DNA from: Dromaius novaehollandiae
Lineage: Eukaryota; Chordata; Aves; Casuariiformes; Dromaiidae
Length of the DNA stretch: 64,000 bases
Assembly (NCBI RefSeq): GCF_036370855.1
Contig: NC_088098.1
Span: forward strand, 139,458,721 to 139,522,720
Direction of reading: 5' to 3'
The notes below the pieces were generated by a model. That model saw nothing but the letters and a program-made list of their open reading frames with translations, was not told where the DNA came from and ran no database searches. The position numbers and the translations under genes were made by a program. Positions 53,324 through 64,000 of the stretch are shown one piece after another (within the stretch, counting starts at the first letter, position 1; every line of letters starts with the position of its first letter).

Positions 53324-55664
53324 GCAATAGCAATAACGAATGCATTTTTCATGAGGAAAAAGCACAGTAAGAAGTATGTTGCGTGAAAATTAAGTATTCA
53401 TGTTGACACTGCAGCAACGCCCAGATGCCCTAATTATTTTCTTTCATCCTTATGAAATATGTAATCACAGCAGCTTGGAAATGAGACAAATCGCAATTTC
53501 ATCATCTCTTGCATTTTTCCTTCTCACAGTGCTCTATTTCAAGCTTATCCAGACTGACTTCTCTGTATCACATTCAAGCTTTGCAAGCATACCTCAAAGG
53601 CTTAGTCCTTCTGTTACCTTTCCTTCATCCTCTCATTCTCCCACACCTGCATCCCTCTACCCCTCCTGCAGTCTTCTGCCTTCTCTTCAGTGCAACTCTT
53701 ACTGTTTGAAAGATGCTCTCTTATATGCCAGCCTATTCTTTCTTTTCAAAACTCTGGCTTAAATTTTCCCTTGAAATATTTCAAAACCATCCTAAAATGT
53801 TTTATTAAAAAAAAGCAGTTGTCCAAACTTCCACATTTTGCTTAACAGTATGTTACAGCTCAGAACTATTATTTTTTAGATTTTCACTATAGCTTACTCT
53901 ACAGGGTATTTTTGAGTTCTACACTAGAATAGTAATTTCAAAAGTTCTGATTGTACTAATTTTGCATGACCCTCTAGGATTACATTCTGAAATGCATACT
54001 TTATAATTGTTCTTTTAAGGACATAGTATAAATACTCAAGCATGTTTGTACACATGAAATGTTTTGTTTTATATCAGGACTTACTGCTCATTTTCCCTTA
54101 TCTGAATACTGTGCATACTGGTTTTACCCTTAAGGGCACTTGGTGAAGTGCCTTGTATTACCAAGCAGATGCAACAGCTCGGTAGAGGGAAATCTTGTAT
54201 AGACACACATGGAAATAGGAACGAACCACAGAGAAGGCAAACGTGGTTTCCACTCACCTCAAAGGTAAGGAGCACAATTCTGGAAAATTTTTTGTCCCAG
54301 TTTATGTGGACAGGTATTTATGGATGTGCTAAGCAAACAGTCTGGCCCAACAGATCTAGCTGGTTGATAGAGTGTGTACAAACTGCTCCTTTTTCAGAGT
54401 GGCTGCAAGGCTCCTCCAAATCTTGGCTTCAGGCTGCAGAAAGCTCCTGCACTCTATTTCTGATATGATACCCCAGCCAGAAGCCACATATTTTGGATTT
54501 TACTAGGAAATTTCAGCACTTAGCTTGCATCACCTGAAGTTCCCACACCTTTCTGGAGCATCCCTTTAGTGAAGAGATTTGCCTGTGACCTGCATACACA
54601 ATACTGCAGCTCTCTCAGCATCATTCATTAATCAGTAATAGCCCCAGGTCCATTCTAACCGTGTCAGTTAAGTGTGGAAAACTGATAGAAAAGTCTGAAC
54701 TTCCTGCCACTGTTGCCTACTATCTGCTTCCACTAAAACCAATATTAATACACCAATTGAATTCTGTGGAAGAAGTTAAACAAAACCGAGCACTTAATTT
54801 ATTTTCTTGTTAATGCATCTGCAATTTTCCTTAATCAGGTTATGAGGGGGAAATAAGGAAAACAGCAATCAGCATTTAATCGGTCAGACTTAAACATCTA
54901 AATTTGGGCATTTCTGTGCTACAAGACACGTTATATGACACTGATACCATATCCTTGACACACAATAGTAATTTGTTGCACTAATCAAATGAGCAAGAGG
55001 CTCTCAACGCTCCACTTTTTCCTGGACAGTACTTCTAAATTCACTTCCTAATTTTCTCTTGTCTGTTACTGCAGCCGAACTCATGCAATCTCTTGCTGGA
55101 TGTATGTTTTTAGCTTGATGGTCTAATTGTAAATACACTAAAGGGACAGAACACATAATTCAACATAGAAAATTATATTCTATAATCTAGGTATGTATGT
55201 TCAACTTTGACAGATTACAAGAAATTACAATAAACCAGAAATGGTTTATACTGACATTTTTCAAAGTATCAGCAAATCATTTAATTGACATTCACAGAGT
55301 TCAAAAACTTACCACAAGTCAACTTTACTCTTTGTTTTTTCCTTCTAATTATACTTACTCGATTGAGCAGTCTCATGAAAAAGAAAATACTGTTTATGTG
55401 ATGTTTTGGAAATGACTGTTTTAGCATTTGCTAGCCTGCAGTTTTCTCAAGTCCTTCAAATCTCTGTAAACCTATTTTTTCTCCTTTCACACATATATCC
55501 CCCTATAGCTAAAAAACAGACTGGATGCAAAACAAGCAGTAAAGTGGCTTCTTTCTTAAAGATATAATTCACAGGAGTTTTACATCCAGCTGAAAACAAA
55601 ATAACAGCCTACATAGTTCACCTAATTCCTAAAAAAGCATTTGGTCTCTTTATACAGCACTTAC

Positions 55665-55823
55665 CTTAAAGTCTTGTAAAGTGCTTACAAGAATTGCAGC
55701 GAGAAATACACATACGACTTCATTCTTATAAGAGAATACCCATTCCCACATACCCATTATAGCTGCTGTTGTTGATCCTGATAGCAGCGAGACAGACACT
55801 GCTGATATTCCAAATGACTGTTC
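55665..55823 (-). CDS. Candidate exon A of an unrecognised minus-strand transcript
   Basis: 159 nt between a plausible acceptor (TTATTTTTAAACTGTCTGCTAG) and an excellent donor (TTTAAG|GTAAGTGCTG). It is open in phase 0 for 53 codons. The translation starts EQSFGISAVSVSLLSGSTTA and ends with a hydrophobic, TM-like stretch VVCVFLAAILVSTLQDFK; an in-frame ATG precedes GMWEWVF. I do not recognise the product. A second frame is also open over most of this span, which lowers confidence. It could be non-coding or a chance set of sites. Confidence 0.28.
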
Positions 55824-56754
55824 CTAGCAGACAGTTTAAAAATAACCCGAACTGTCATACTCTCAATGCCTTGCAAATACTGAACAGTGTCATATGTCAG
55901 TGCTACAATTTCCTCCATGTTCCTGCATCTTAGGGTAGCAGAGGGAAACTGAGAACAGCATTTCTGCAATTACCAAGGTCTAATGTCCCCTTTGTGAAAG
56001 CAGCAGGGCAGGTCAGCCTAAAAAAGTTAACCCAAATTTCTTCTGAGTGGCTTCCACCTAAGAAATAGCAGGAAGATGTTACGGAAATACTAATATCAAG
56101 TTATTTCCAATACATAGCTACAAAGTACAAATTTAACTTCTGTTAGAAAAAAAGGCAGCCCAAAGCATCCCAAGTGGAACTACTTGTAAAATCCAAAAAT
56201 CTATGATACAGCCTCTGATATAGCTGTCAGCTTATCGAGAGAGCTGAAAGCACATACCTGCCATTCCTGTCACTCTGGATCCATTTCAGTTCTTCAGCAT
56301 AACCTCTCTAAATTCTCTGATTTCACAGATTTCCTCTCATTTACTATCATTTGAAAATTCATTACATTCTATTAAATGACAGTGCTATACGATATTTTGT
56401 TATGAAAGCATTGTGAATATGGTAAATATAAACCATTCGAACAACATCTTATATTGTGGTACAGAACAAAACTCTATTTCCATTTATGGCAAATTATTTT
56501 ATTTTATAGAAGAAATACTTTCAAATAATAAAAAAAAGACACAATCATACAGAACTGTGACAAAAATGAGAGAGATGAATACTGAATATAACTCATTACC
56601 ACATCAAAGCAGAACTCATTACAGCAGTCAGAATCATGGACTCACAGAATATATCGATGACATCATACAGCGGTCACTATTTTAAAACATCAACAGAAAC
56701 CCTACCAAACAGACCATCAGACATCAGCCCCATCACTATCCCGTCCCAGAGTAA

Positions 56755-56936
56755 TTTAGGCTGGAAGGGAGGTCCCCAACCCAACCCCTGCTCAGAACAG
56801 GCCTAATTAGATCAGGTTGCTCAGGGCTGTGTCCAGTTGACTCTCAACACCTCCAAGGATGGAGATCCCACAACCTCTCTGGGCAACCTCTTCCAGTATC
56901 TGACCACTTTCGGGGTCCATCCTGTGTTGTCCATCC
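56755..56936 (-). mobile_element. CR1 LINE 3' fragment
   Basis: Plus-strand text GGAAGGGAGGTCCCCAACCCAACCCC, ATCAGGTTGCTCAGGGCTGTGTCCAG and CCACAACCTCTCTGGGCAACC is the reverse complement of the CR1 3' region and aligns by eye with the larger CR1 at 36.2-36.4 kb. About 180 bp remain. It is on the same strand as WWC3 and about 2 kb past its stop, so it may lie in that gene's 3' UTR. Confidence 0.82.
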
Positions 56937-58716
56937 TTAAAATGAGGCATATGAAATTCTGACTAACTGATCTTTTCAAGTAATGAGAGCTGAAAAGCTT
57001 GCTGTCCCTAGACTTTTACCCAAACACTAACAATTTATACCATAATTTATTTGGTTTTACCTGCACAGTTTGAGTATCTCTAGTTCAGCCAGAAGAACCC
57101 GATACACGCCTACCAACACTCATTGGTAAGCACAGAGATGTCAGAATGGTTAGCATGATAAATGTTAAATATACTTTAATTTCACATACACTGCAATGCG
57201 ATCAAATTACTCAATGCTTATAATGATCATAAGCCAAATAAAATTAAATGTTGTTAATCATACTGGCTGATTAATGATTTAGATTTTTTCCTCACTATTT
57301 TTTGCCTCAGCTTGGATAAAGCTATAAAAGCAATTCAGTTTCACCTTTGGGTTTTCATGATCTTCAACCCTGTAACACAGTACAAGTTCCTGAAACTCAC
57401 AAACAACACTTACTCATTTATAAAATATTTGAACATATTCTATTGGTCAGAGGTTTTGATAAGTCTGCTTAGGATTTTGTTCTTGTTACTGTTTTGGTTT
57501 CCTGACATAAAAATCTGGAGCCAATTTGACCTGGTAACATCCCTTTAACCAAGAGACAGCATGATGTTCCTTTCTGGGTGTTTCCAGAAATTTTCAAAAT
57601 AGGTCTTGTGTTGGGCACCTCTCTTTGTAGGTAATGTATAATTAGAAAATATGAGAAACTCTATTATAGTAGCTTAGTAAGAAGTATTTTTACATACTTG
57701 AAGGATGCAAGGACACAAAACTGGCATTCTCGGGAATTTAGGGTGACAGTCTTTCACTACAATGAATGGTCACAAGTAAAATTACTTCCTACTGGATTTT
57801 AGCTGGTCCAATTACCAATCAAGTGAGCTATGTCTTCCTGAATTATACACCTCATTTCTGGAAAGTGTCACTGTTCAACAAAACTCACATGTAGTAACCT
57901 CAAAGCATATGCTTCAAGATGAACATGTGTTTAAGCACCCTTACTTACAGCAGCTGCTTTCTGAAATTAGCACGTATGTGTTTTCCTGAATCAGAACAGA
58001 ATTTTAAAAACTGCAGAAATGCTATACTGCATCAGCAGTTTTTCCACACAGCCAGCTCACAGTGTTCTTTTAGATCCCTCTTCATTAAACAACATTAAAC
58101 ATTCATTAAACAACAAAACAAAGACTGCCACCCTTTTCCTTCCTCCGTTTAAATTGAGAATCTAGTTAAGAATATAAAGATATTTTAGACACAACTGAAA
58201 TGAAAACAATCTATTAGTGCACAGTAAGAACATGCAAATGAGTTCTGCAATGTTTAACATCACTTCTAATCAGTGTTAAGTACATTGCAGGTGATAATAT
58301 TTTGCTATAACACAGACAGTGCTAAAGGATACAATGTACATAATAAGCTACAGATAATAAAGCTGAAAAAAGTGACAATTTTAGAACATAGTATTTTCAT
58401 TTCAGGTATCAGAAACAAAACCAGCTCAATGGTTCCATTCTACTGTATGACAAATACTGAAGAACAAAATTTCAGTCTTAAAATACATCTTAAAGTAGGT
58501 ATTTTCCTTCAAGGAAAAAAGGCACTATAAATAAATTACACTACAGTGAATTTGCCTGAACTCACTTTGTTTCTGTCTTCCAGCCTTTAAGTCAAATAAA
58601 ACAGCATAAAAACTGTACACGCTCTTAACAGGATAGTCGATCTTTTATAAAATAAGTTGTCTTCAGAGATGTCAACTTCACAACAAGGAAAAACCAAGCC
58701 TTGTTGTAGTCACTAT

Positions 58717-58757
58717 TATAAAATATATATATGTATATATATATTTATATATATGTT
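58717..58757. repeat. (TA)n in WWC3 3' UTR
   Basis: TATAAAATATATATATGTAT and onward; alternating TA, transcribed at the start of the WWC3 3' UTR. Confidence 0.75.
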
Positions 58758-58903
58758 TTTGTTTACTTTTACTTTTTTTACTTTTTTTATTTTTTACAAA
58801 ATGTGTATATTAGCTTTTGCACAATTTTTAAAAGAAACTTGGCTAATCTAATAACTTCATTAAAATAAAAGCGATAAATACTTCATGTTTACAATGCAAC
58901 ACA

Positions 58904-58970
58904 TCATACATCATCAGCTGGCAGAGGAGGTATGTTAATCCTTGGTCTTGTAAAAAAAGCTATCTTCTCT
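58904..58970 (-). CDS. WWC3: WWC3 last coding exon, PDZ ligand
   Basis: Coding part of the terminal exon: completes R, then EKIAFFTRPRINIPPLPADD, V and TGA (58906-58904). The EKIAFFTR..INIP.L.ADDV ending is shared by the WWC family; ADDV binds PDZ domains. The acceptor TTTTTTCAATCACAG is strong. A TA-rich run (58717-58757) lies 150 nt into the 3' UTR. Confidence 0.93.
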
Positions 58971-61900
58971 CTGTGATTGAAAAAAGCAGATAAAAAGGAA
59001 GTCAATCAAATATATATATGCATTCTTCCCTGCCCCTCTCCCAAACCTATTTCTTTACTCTGGTTAGTGCTTACTAACTGTTACATACATAGTTTATTTG
59101 GATATAGGAAACTTACAAAAAACTTACAACTCTATACTTTTAGAAACATGCCCTAGAAAAAGAACACGGTTACTATTTTTGAAAATTTAGATGGAAGCTG
59201 TATACAACTTATTTGACATCACTAATAGTTCAGTTTAAAAAGGTTTCACCCATCAAGCTCTGCATAAGCCCCTTCTTTAATGAAAAGTTCACCCTTTTAC
59301 ATTTTGCAATAATGTCTACAAAAAAAGAAAACAAAAAGAGGAGGGCATTCAGATTTGTCTTTTCACTTCTTTATTGAGCAAACAGCACATGCAGTAAAAT
59401 AAGTGTCATAAGAAGTGGGTAAGTGCATGCAAGGGGTAAGAATTTAAACAAGGAAAACAGCTTTTGCTTCATCTTCTACATCTATCATTTTATCCATTTT
59501 GCCATGTCTTTTTATATCTCCATAGACAAAGCATTAAAAAAACTCTTATTACCAGAAATATAAGCTATCAAAACAACGCTGCAATTTCTACTCCTCTGAC
59601 TTCCTCTCCATCTCTCTATGAGAAGAAACTTTCTTGTTCTAACATAATTTAAGCAAAAAATTGTATTAAGGATAGACAGCTTTTCTATTTCATTTCAGTA
59701 TTCCGAGTAAACAAGTTCTAAAATTCAAAACACTGGATTAGGTAGTCTAATGTAATGTTGTAGCTGAGTGTTCCCCCAAGCACTTACTGTATCACTAACA
59801 TTTGCTTACTCCTGGTGTTTTTATTAATAAAAGCAAAAAAAAAAAAAAAGTATTGCTAAGGTAATAAAAATCTTCCTCTGAAATACACAGTAATGTTTAT
59901 CATGTCACTTGTAGACAAAATAAATTCTCATAAAGAATAAAACTAAAAGGGAACACAGAGCAGGTGAACACAGATGAAACAGGAAATAAGGCACAGAGAA
60001 AGTTTCTTGAGAGAACAGCTAGAATATCAATGAATATTTTTAGGGAGAGAATGTAACTAGTAACGTGTATGTAGAACATTATACAAAACTATTTATGCGC
60101 CCACAGGCAAGCATTGAAGAATTGGCATATCATTTGCACTTGATTCTTATAGCTTAGGCTGCTTATCATTGCCTAAGCTATGTGTGCACTTGAAGACCTT
60201 TTTTTTATTTGATGTGTATTTCAGAATTTTAACACTGCAATTTTACCTTGGTTTCGGCTCCCTGCACTACAACTAGCTTAAAGGAAAGTCAAGTGCCCAA
60301 ATCAACATACAGTTAAAAATTACTGGCTATATACAATACACAAGGAATTTGAGTTAGATGCTTCAGAGAGGTTTAATGTCTGGAATGAACTGTTGCCATG
60401 CTATTTCAGTACACATCACCACTTACCTAAAAGTCTGCACCTGAATAGGCTCCTTCTGGTTTTGCCCACGCAGCTGATATATTTCTTTTGATGCTTTCTT
60501 GAGCATCTTTTCAGCTGCTTGCTCTTGGTGATGTTCAAATTTGGTCTGTCTTGTCTGAAAACAAATAGTGAAAACATGATGCTAAAAATGATCACGCGAA
60601 TGAATAAAACAGAAGAACACCTAGGTTAAACTAATATTCTTTTTCACTTACCACACTAAAACCACACAAGTATGTTGGCTGAAAGAGCCAATCTGAGAAC
60701 CATGCATTAAAAAGTCTGACAGTGTTGTTTCATCTCTTAATGTTCTTAATATTCAGTTAATGAAATGTATTGCACTTGGATTGGTCAAACAAGACCTTAA
60801 AATTAAAGATAGGCTCATTCTTTGTCTCTTATAATCCAGTAGAAATAGTTTATTTTACAGTTTTTGCCACTTTCTGCTTATACTTTCCTTCTGCAAGAAA
60901 GGGAAAAAACTGAACACTTAGAGAACACTCCAAGTATTTGTAAAAAGTGGAACATGAAATCAGCAAAATTTACTTCAGAGGTCGAAGGTAAAGCAACTGT
61001 TGAAGTTCCAGTAATAATATCTAAAACTTTGAAAAAACACAAAGGAAATACTTTAAAATACCACACATTGAATGTTTTGCACATAATCTTATAGAACAAC
61101 TATTGACATGGCAAATGATACCATTCTGCAGTAATTGTCTTCCACTAAATACACTGTTTAGTAATCATGCAATCGTGTTTTCACTGTGGCAACTCCAACA
61201 ATACAGAAGCAACATTAATTGTTTGAAATACTCCATATTATAGAAGCTCTGTAAACATAGCTCTTTATAAGTGTTTTCACAATCCAGAAACTTCTGGATT
61301 AGAACTTTCTTAACATGTTGAGTGCCCATTTCATGCTACCATACCTGCCTCTCCGCTTCTTTCAACAAATTTCGGAATCGCTCATCACGAAGGACCCAGT
61401 GGGGTAGATCAGTCTGCCCTCTGAGTTGGGCATCTTCCAGACGCTGCCTCAACTCTCTTAAAGCACATATCTCCTCGTTCAGCTGTCTCTGTCTAGTTCT
61501 GGATGCCTGGAGGTCCAGCTCCAGGTCTAGGGATGTCCTTGCCATAAGCTCAGCCAAAGATGATCTGCAGGACTGCTAAGTTATTAGGATTCAAATAAAT
61601 GCACAATACATTACTCTCAGCATGGTGCACTGGCCTGTTTTTAGCTACATAGGACATACATTTTATGTATTTGCTTCACACATGGAAGCTTCCCTTGACA
61701 CAAAGTTTTGGAGAGATTATTCATATCCCATACTGAAAGGTTAACTAGCTTTAGGGGTTTTCCGTTCAGTAGATAAAACTTTTTCAAACAGTTCTTTCTA
61801 CCACCTCCTTTTACTCCTTTTGGCTTATAAATATTTAACCAATTTAAGTTTATGGACTAAACTTTTATGTTATGCTGATAATAATGCAATATGAAAGCCT

Positions 61901-62773
61901 GATAAAAACATAATATGAAATACTCATAACTGTATCATGATATTGGAGAATACCGTATTGAGCGATGGATTCCCATTACATCATTTTTATTCAGTATTGG
62001 ATTTAAGATACTTTCTGAATCAGAGTGGGGGGCCATGATTTTCTGCTTGCCTCTACCAGCAAGAAATGAACCTCTGCCTATCAGGCTCAGCTGTATTGGC
62101 CATTGATTTACAAGGAATGAAATGCTTTCCTGCTCTGTGCACTTGTTCTGCTGAGAAGGGGGTGGAGGGAAAGGAGAACTTAACCTATTACGTAATTTCT
62201 AAACACTTGAGCCTTAAATACTAAGGGGTTTGCTAGGCTGCCTGGAAGGGTACCAAGATTTCTTCTGTCACATTCCCACACACTTCTGTGGGTCTGCACC
62301 CTTCATTATAAACCAGCTTTTAAGATTTAACAAACTTGATATCTAAAGCAATACAAATTCATTGCCTGTTAAACAAATTACCACATCAGCCACACCTTCT
62401 CTTTTCCTCAGCAATTGTGCACAACTATATTTCACTTCTCAATCTTCCCCTTTTAGCTAAAAAAAAAAAAAAAAAAAAAAAAAAGAAAAAAAAAAGAAAG
62501 ACCACGCACAAACCAAAAAACAACACCTTCCCCCCAACCAATAACACTATGGAAGCCTCATACACTTCAAAACACACCAGATTATATCTACAGACATCTA
62601 AAGCTCAGGTATAAAAGTATCACTGTTCTAACAATTTAATAAAATATAACAAAAAATAAAAAACAGCTTCCTAAGTATACCTGCTTATACCGTAAAGTAC
62701 GCCTTTCCAACGTATTCCGGACAAAAGGTGACTTCCTTGGCAGAGTTGAACTGTCACTGTCACTGCGATACAG
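58904..62773 (-). CDS. WWC3: WWC family protein (KIBRA-like), C-terminal part; WWC3
   Basis: Partial: the last four coding exons (62773-62681, 61572-61345, 60554-60427, 58970-58904) encode the final 171 residues; the rest lies beyond the right edge. WWC proteins are cytosolic and membrane-edge scaffolds of the Hippo pathway with N-terminal WW domains and a C2 domain. The visible part has a Ser-rich segment with FVRNTLERRTLR, matching the aPKC-binding region of KIBRA. A charged helical segment (LNEEICALRELRQRLEDAQL) follows, and the C-terminus is REKIAFFTRPRINIPPLPADDV, where ADDV is the family's PDZ ligand. WWC3 rather than WWC1 or WWC2 is chosen from recalled sequence (YQLRGQ, KEPIQVQTF) and from being upstream of CLCN4 in the same orientation, as in human. 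Confidence 0.9.
60427..60554 (-). CDS. WWC3: WWC3 penultimate exon
   Basis: 128 nt, phase 0 in and phase 2 out. It starts TRQTKFEHHQEQAAEKMLKK and runs through SKEIYQLRGQ to VQTF, with the split R codon completed in the last exon. Acceptor ATTTGTTTTCAG, donor AG|GTAAGT. Confidence 0.93.
61345..61572 (-). CDS. WWC3: WWC3 charged helical exon, NAGNAG acceptor
   Basis: 228 nt, 76 codons, phase 0. It encodes SCRSSLAELMARTSLDLELD and the Arg/Glu/Leu-rich helix through LLKEAERQ. The acceptor is a tandem TAGCAG: use of the distal AG gives this edge, and the proximal AG adds one glutamine (exon edge 61575). Donor CAG|GTATGG. Confidence 0.92.
62459..62500. repeat. Long poly(A) tract in WWC3 intron
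   Basis: A26-G-A10 followed by GAAAG. No poly(A) signal or retrocopy body is visible upstream, so I treat it as a simple homopolymer. Confidence 0.75.
62681..62773 (-). CDS. WWC3: WWC3 exon with aPKC-binding-type motif
   Basis: 93 nt, 31 codons, phase 0 at both ends. It encodes LYRSDSDSSTLPRKSPFVRN and continues to LRYKQ. The acceptor is TCTTTTCCAATCAG and the donor CAG|GTATAC. The Ser/Asp cluster and the FVRN..ERR..R pattern are hallmarks of the WWC C-terminal region. No further WWC3 exon was found between here and 64000. Confidence 0.9.
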
Positions 62774-64000
62774 CTGATTGGAAAAGATAGTGAAAATAAA
62801 TATGGCATGCTTACGAAGTCATCTACATTCAGAAAACTGGATGTTTTTCTTTTGAGGCTTATTTAAAACAATGCACTGAAATGGCCTTGTTCTAAGCAAC
62901 TGGTATTTTTTCAGGTTCGATCACATGCTTGCCTGTAGCTATTTATAAAGAAATAAATTTACATACAATACTGCTCATACTGAGTAGTTATAATAATTAA
63001 AGAAAACTTCAAAACCTTCAACATGATCTTTAACATTTTAAAGCTATATTTGATCAACCATTCTACTAACTATCCAAGGTATTGTAACCTAAAACAAAAA
63101 AGGGGGGGACGGACAACTTAAAGGCATTAATGCTTTTTTTCTAAGGCATATACTGTAAAGGGCATAAACTATACAGTCTCTCTCTTTCTTTCCTCTGATT
63201 TTAATTAAAATCAGATCCATTATTAGGTGAGGTTGCACTGTTTAATATTCTTTCTCTTTTATGCTATCTTTGTTCTGGTAGCTAAGGGTCTTACACTTCC
63301 ATATGTCATAAACGGATACGGAATCAGGAAAACACACTGAAGAATTTAAATTGGGCCATAGATGCACTGTGTGCAAAATAATTAACAAAGAGAAAAGAAC
63401 AGCAGATTCTTGGTTTAGGAAAAAAACATAAAAGGTTAGTGTTATGTTTCTTAAGGAAAAAACTGTTAAAATCATTACCACATTTTCAAACTCAAGGCCT
63501 GAAAAGCTTATGAAAAGTGTGCAATTACCACTATTTGCACTCTACAAATGTAACAAAATCAATACTGATGTATTGACTCCGCAATAACGTTTATAAGCCT
63601 TTTGCAGTCGAACATAGCAACGACTCAGCATGAACATGAAAATTGTTTCACCAGTTCTCAATTACTTTCACCAGGGCAGCACTCAGGAATCCTGAAAAAG
63701 GTCCAACTGTAAGGGGGCATCCTATGATTATGCCATTCACAACAGCAACAAAAAATTTCTAAGAAGACTGATGCATTAACCATAAGATTAGGCAGTCAAT
63801 CCCCTTTTCCCAACTTCTACGTACCTGAAAGTTAAACATGGCTTCTATATTAGCTGTTTATACACCTCATTAGACAGCAGAGAGATGACTGTACCTCTAT
63901 AAGATGAATCATTCTAGCCTAATATCCTGGGTTGCCTGGGAAGGAGCCTAGGGTCTAATTTATCATAGGTTCTTAAATTTTAATTGAAATAAATTCAGGA

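Larger units (their letters stand above)
53143..58903. other. WWC3 3' UTR and WWC3-CLCN4 spacer
   Basis: Starts, in minus-strand order, with the WWC3 3' UTR, whose end is not resolved. AATAAA occurs at 58786, 57047 and about 56499, and ATTAAA near 57174. It also holds the 182-bp CR1 fragment, candidate exon A, further GTAAGT donors at 55358 and 55312, and a CAG|GTAAAA donor at 57060. Apart from those, AT-rich sequence with no recognised gene. Confidence 0.5.

Noticed and set aside
53400-53762. Plus-strand 120-codon ORF rich in Ser, Leu, Phe, Pro
   Set aside because: Arises from a pyrimidine-rich tract (CTTCC/TCTCC words); low-complexity and without supporting signals.
55313-55430. Two further GTAAGT donors at 55358 and 55312, with a short open segment before the first
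   Set aside because: The upstream acceptor has no pyrimidine tract; one or two GTAAGT hexamers are expected by chance in this AT-rich 5 kb.
57949-58030. Possible minus-strand exon ending at a GTAAGT donor near 57948 (FLKFCSDSGKHIRANF)
   Set aside because: Acceptor candidates are weak and the phase does not join the other candidate exons; likely chance.
62336-62614. Plus-strand ORF with poly-lysine
   Set aside because: Simple translation of the A26 tract in a WWC3 intron.
63836-63870. Possible WWC3 exon ending at a CAG|GTACGT donor near 63823
   Set aside because: The preceding sequence has stops and does not resemble the WWC region expected upstream of the LYRSDSD exon.

Overview
This window is vertebrate nuclear DNA, AT-rich and intron-dominated. 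The only interspersed repeats I recognise with confidence are CR1 LINEs, and there are no Alu, L1 or B elements. CR1 content and compact introns point to a sauropsid, most likely a bird; I cannot name the species. Two genes are certain, both on the minus strand and arranged head to tail.

CLCN4 (ClC-4, a 2Cl-/H+ exchanger of endosomes and ER) is complete in its coding part. Eleven coding exons run from the start codon at 38965 down to the stop at 9747. All junctions are GT-AG, the phases close exactly, and the protein is 760 residues. The gating glutamate (E224), proton glutamate (E281), GSGIP filter, GxFIP motif, Y572 and both CBS domains are present. A long AT-rich 3' UTR probably runs to a poly(A) signal near 5532. 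Positions 1-5511 look intergenic. The non-coding first exon or exons and the promoter lie somewhere above 38973 and were not located with confidence.

The C-terminal end of a WWC (KIBRA) family gene, almost certainly WWC3, occupies 58904-62773 and continues past the right edge. Four exons encode the last 171 residues and end in the PDZ ligand ADDV. The WWC3-CLCN4 order and shared orientation match human Xp22.2, as I recall it.

Between the two genes (39.0-58.9 kb) there is a CR1 fragment on each strand, a small CpG cluster near 51.3 kb, and a group of strong minus-strand splice sites. These delimit two or three open, phase-0 segments (55665-55823, 53005-53142, 52593-52646) followed by a poly(A) signal at 52230. 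They could be an unrecognised short gene, a lncRNA, or in part the 5' non-coding exon of CLCN4. This is the main unexplained item. A third CR1, 1.2 kb and 5'-truncated, sits inside a CLCN4 intron and is flanked by a perfect 14-bp direct repeat.

No tRNA, rRNA, CRISPR or prokaryotic-type feature was seen.
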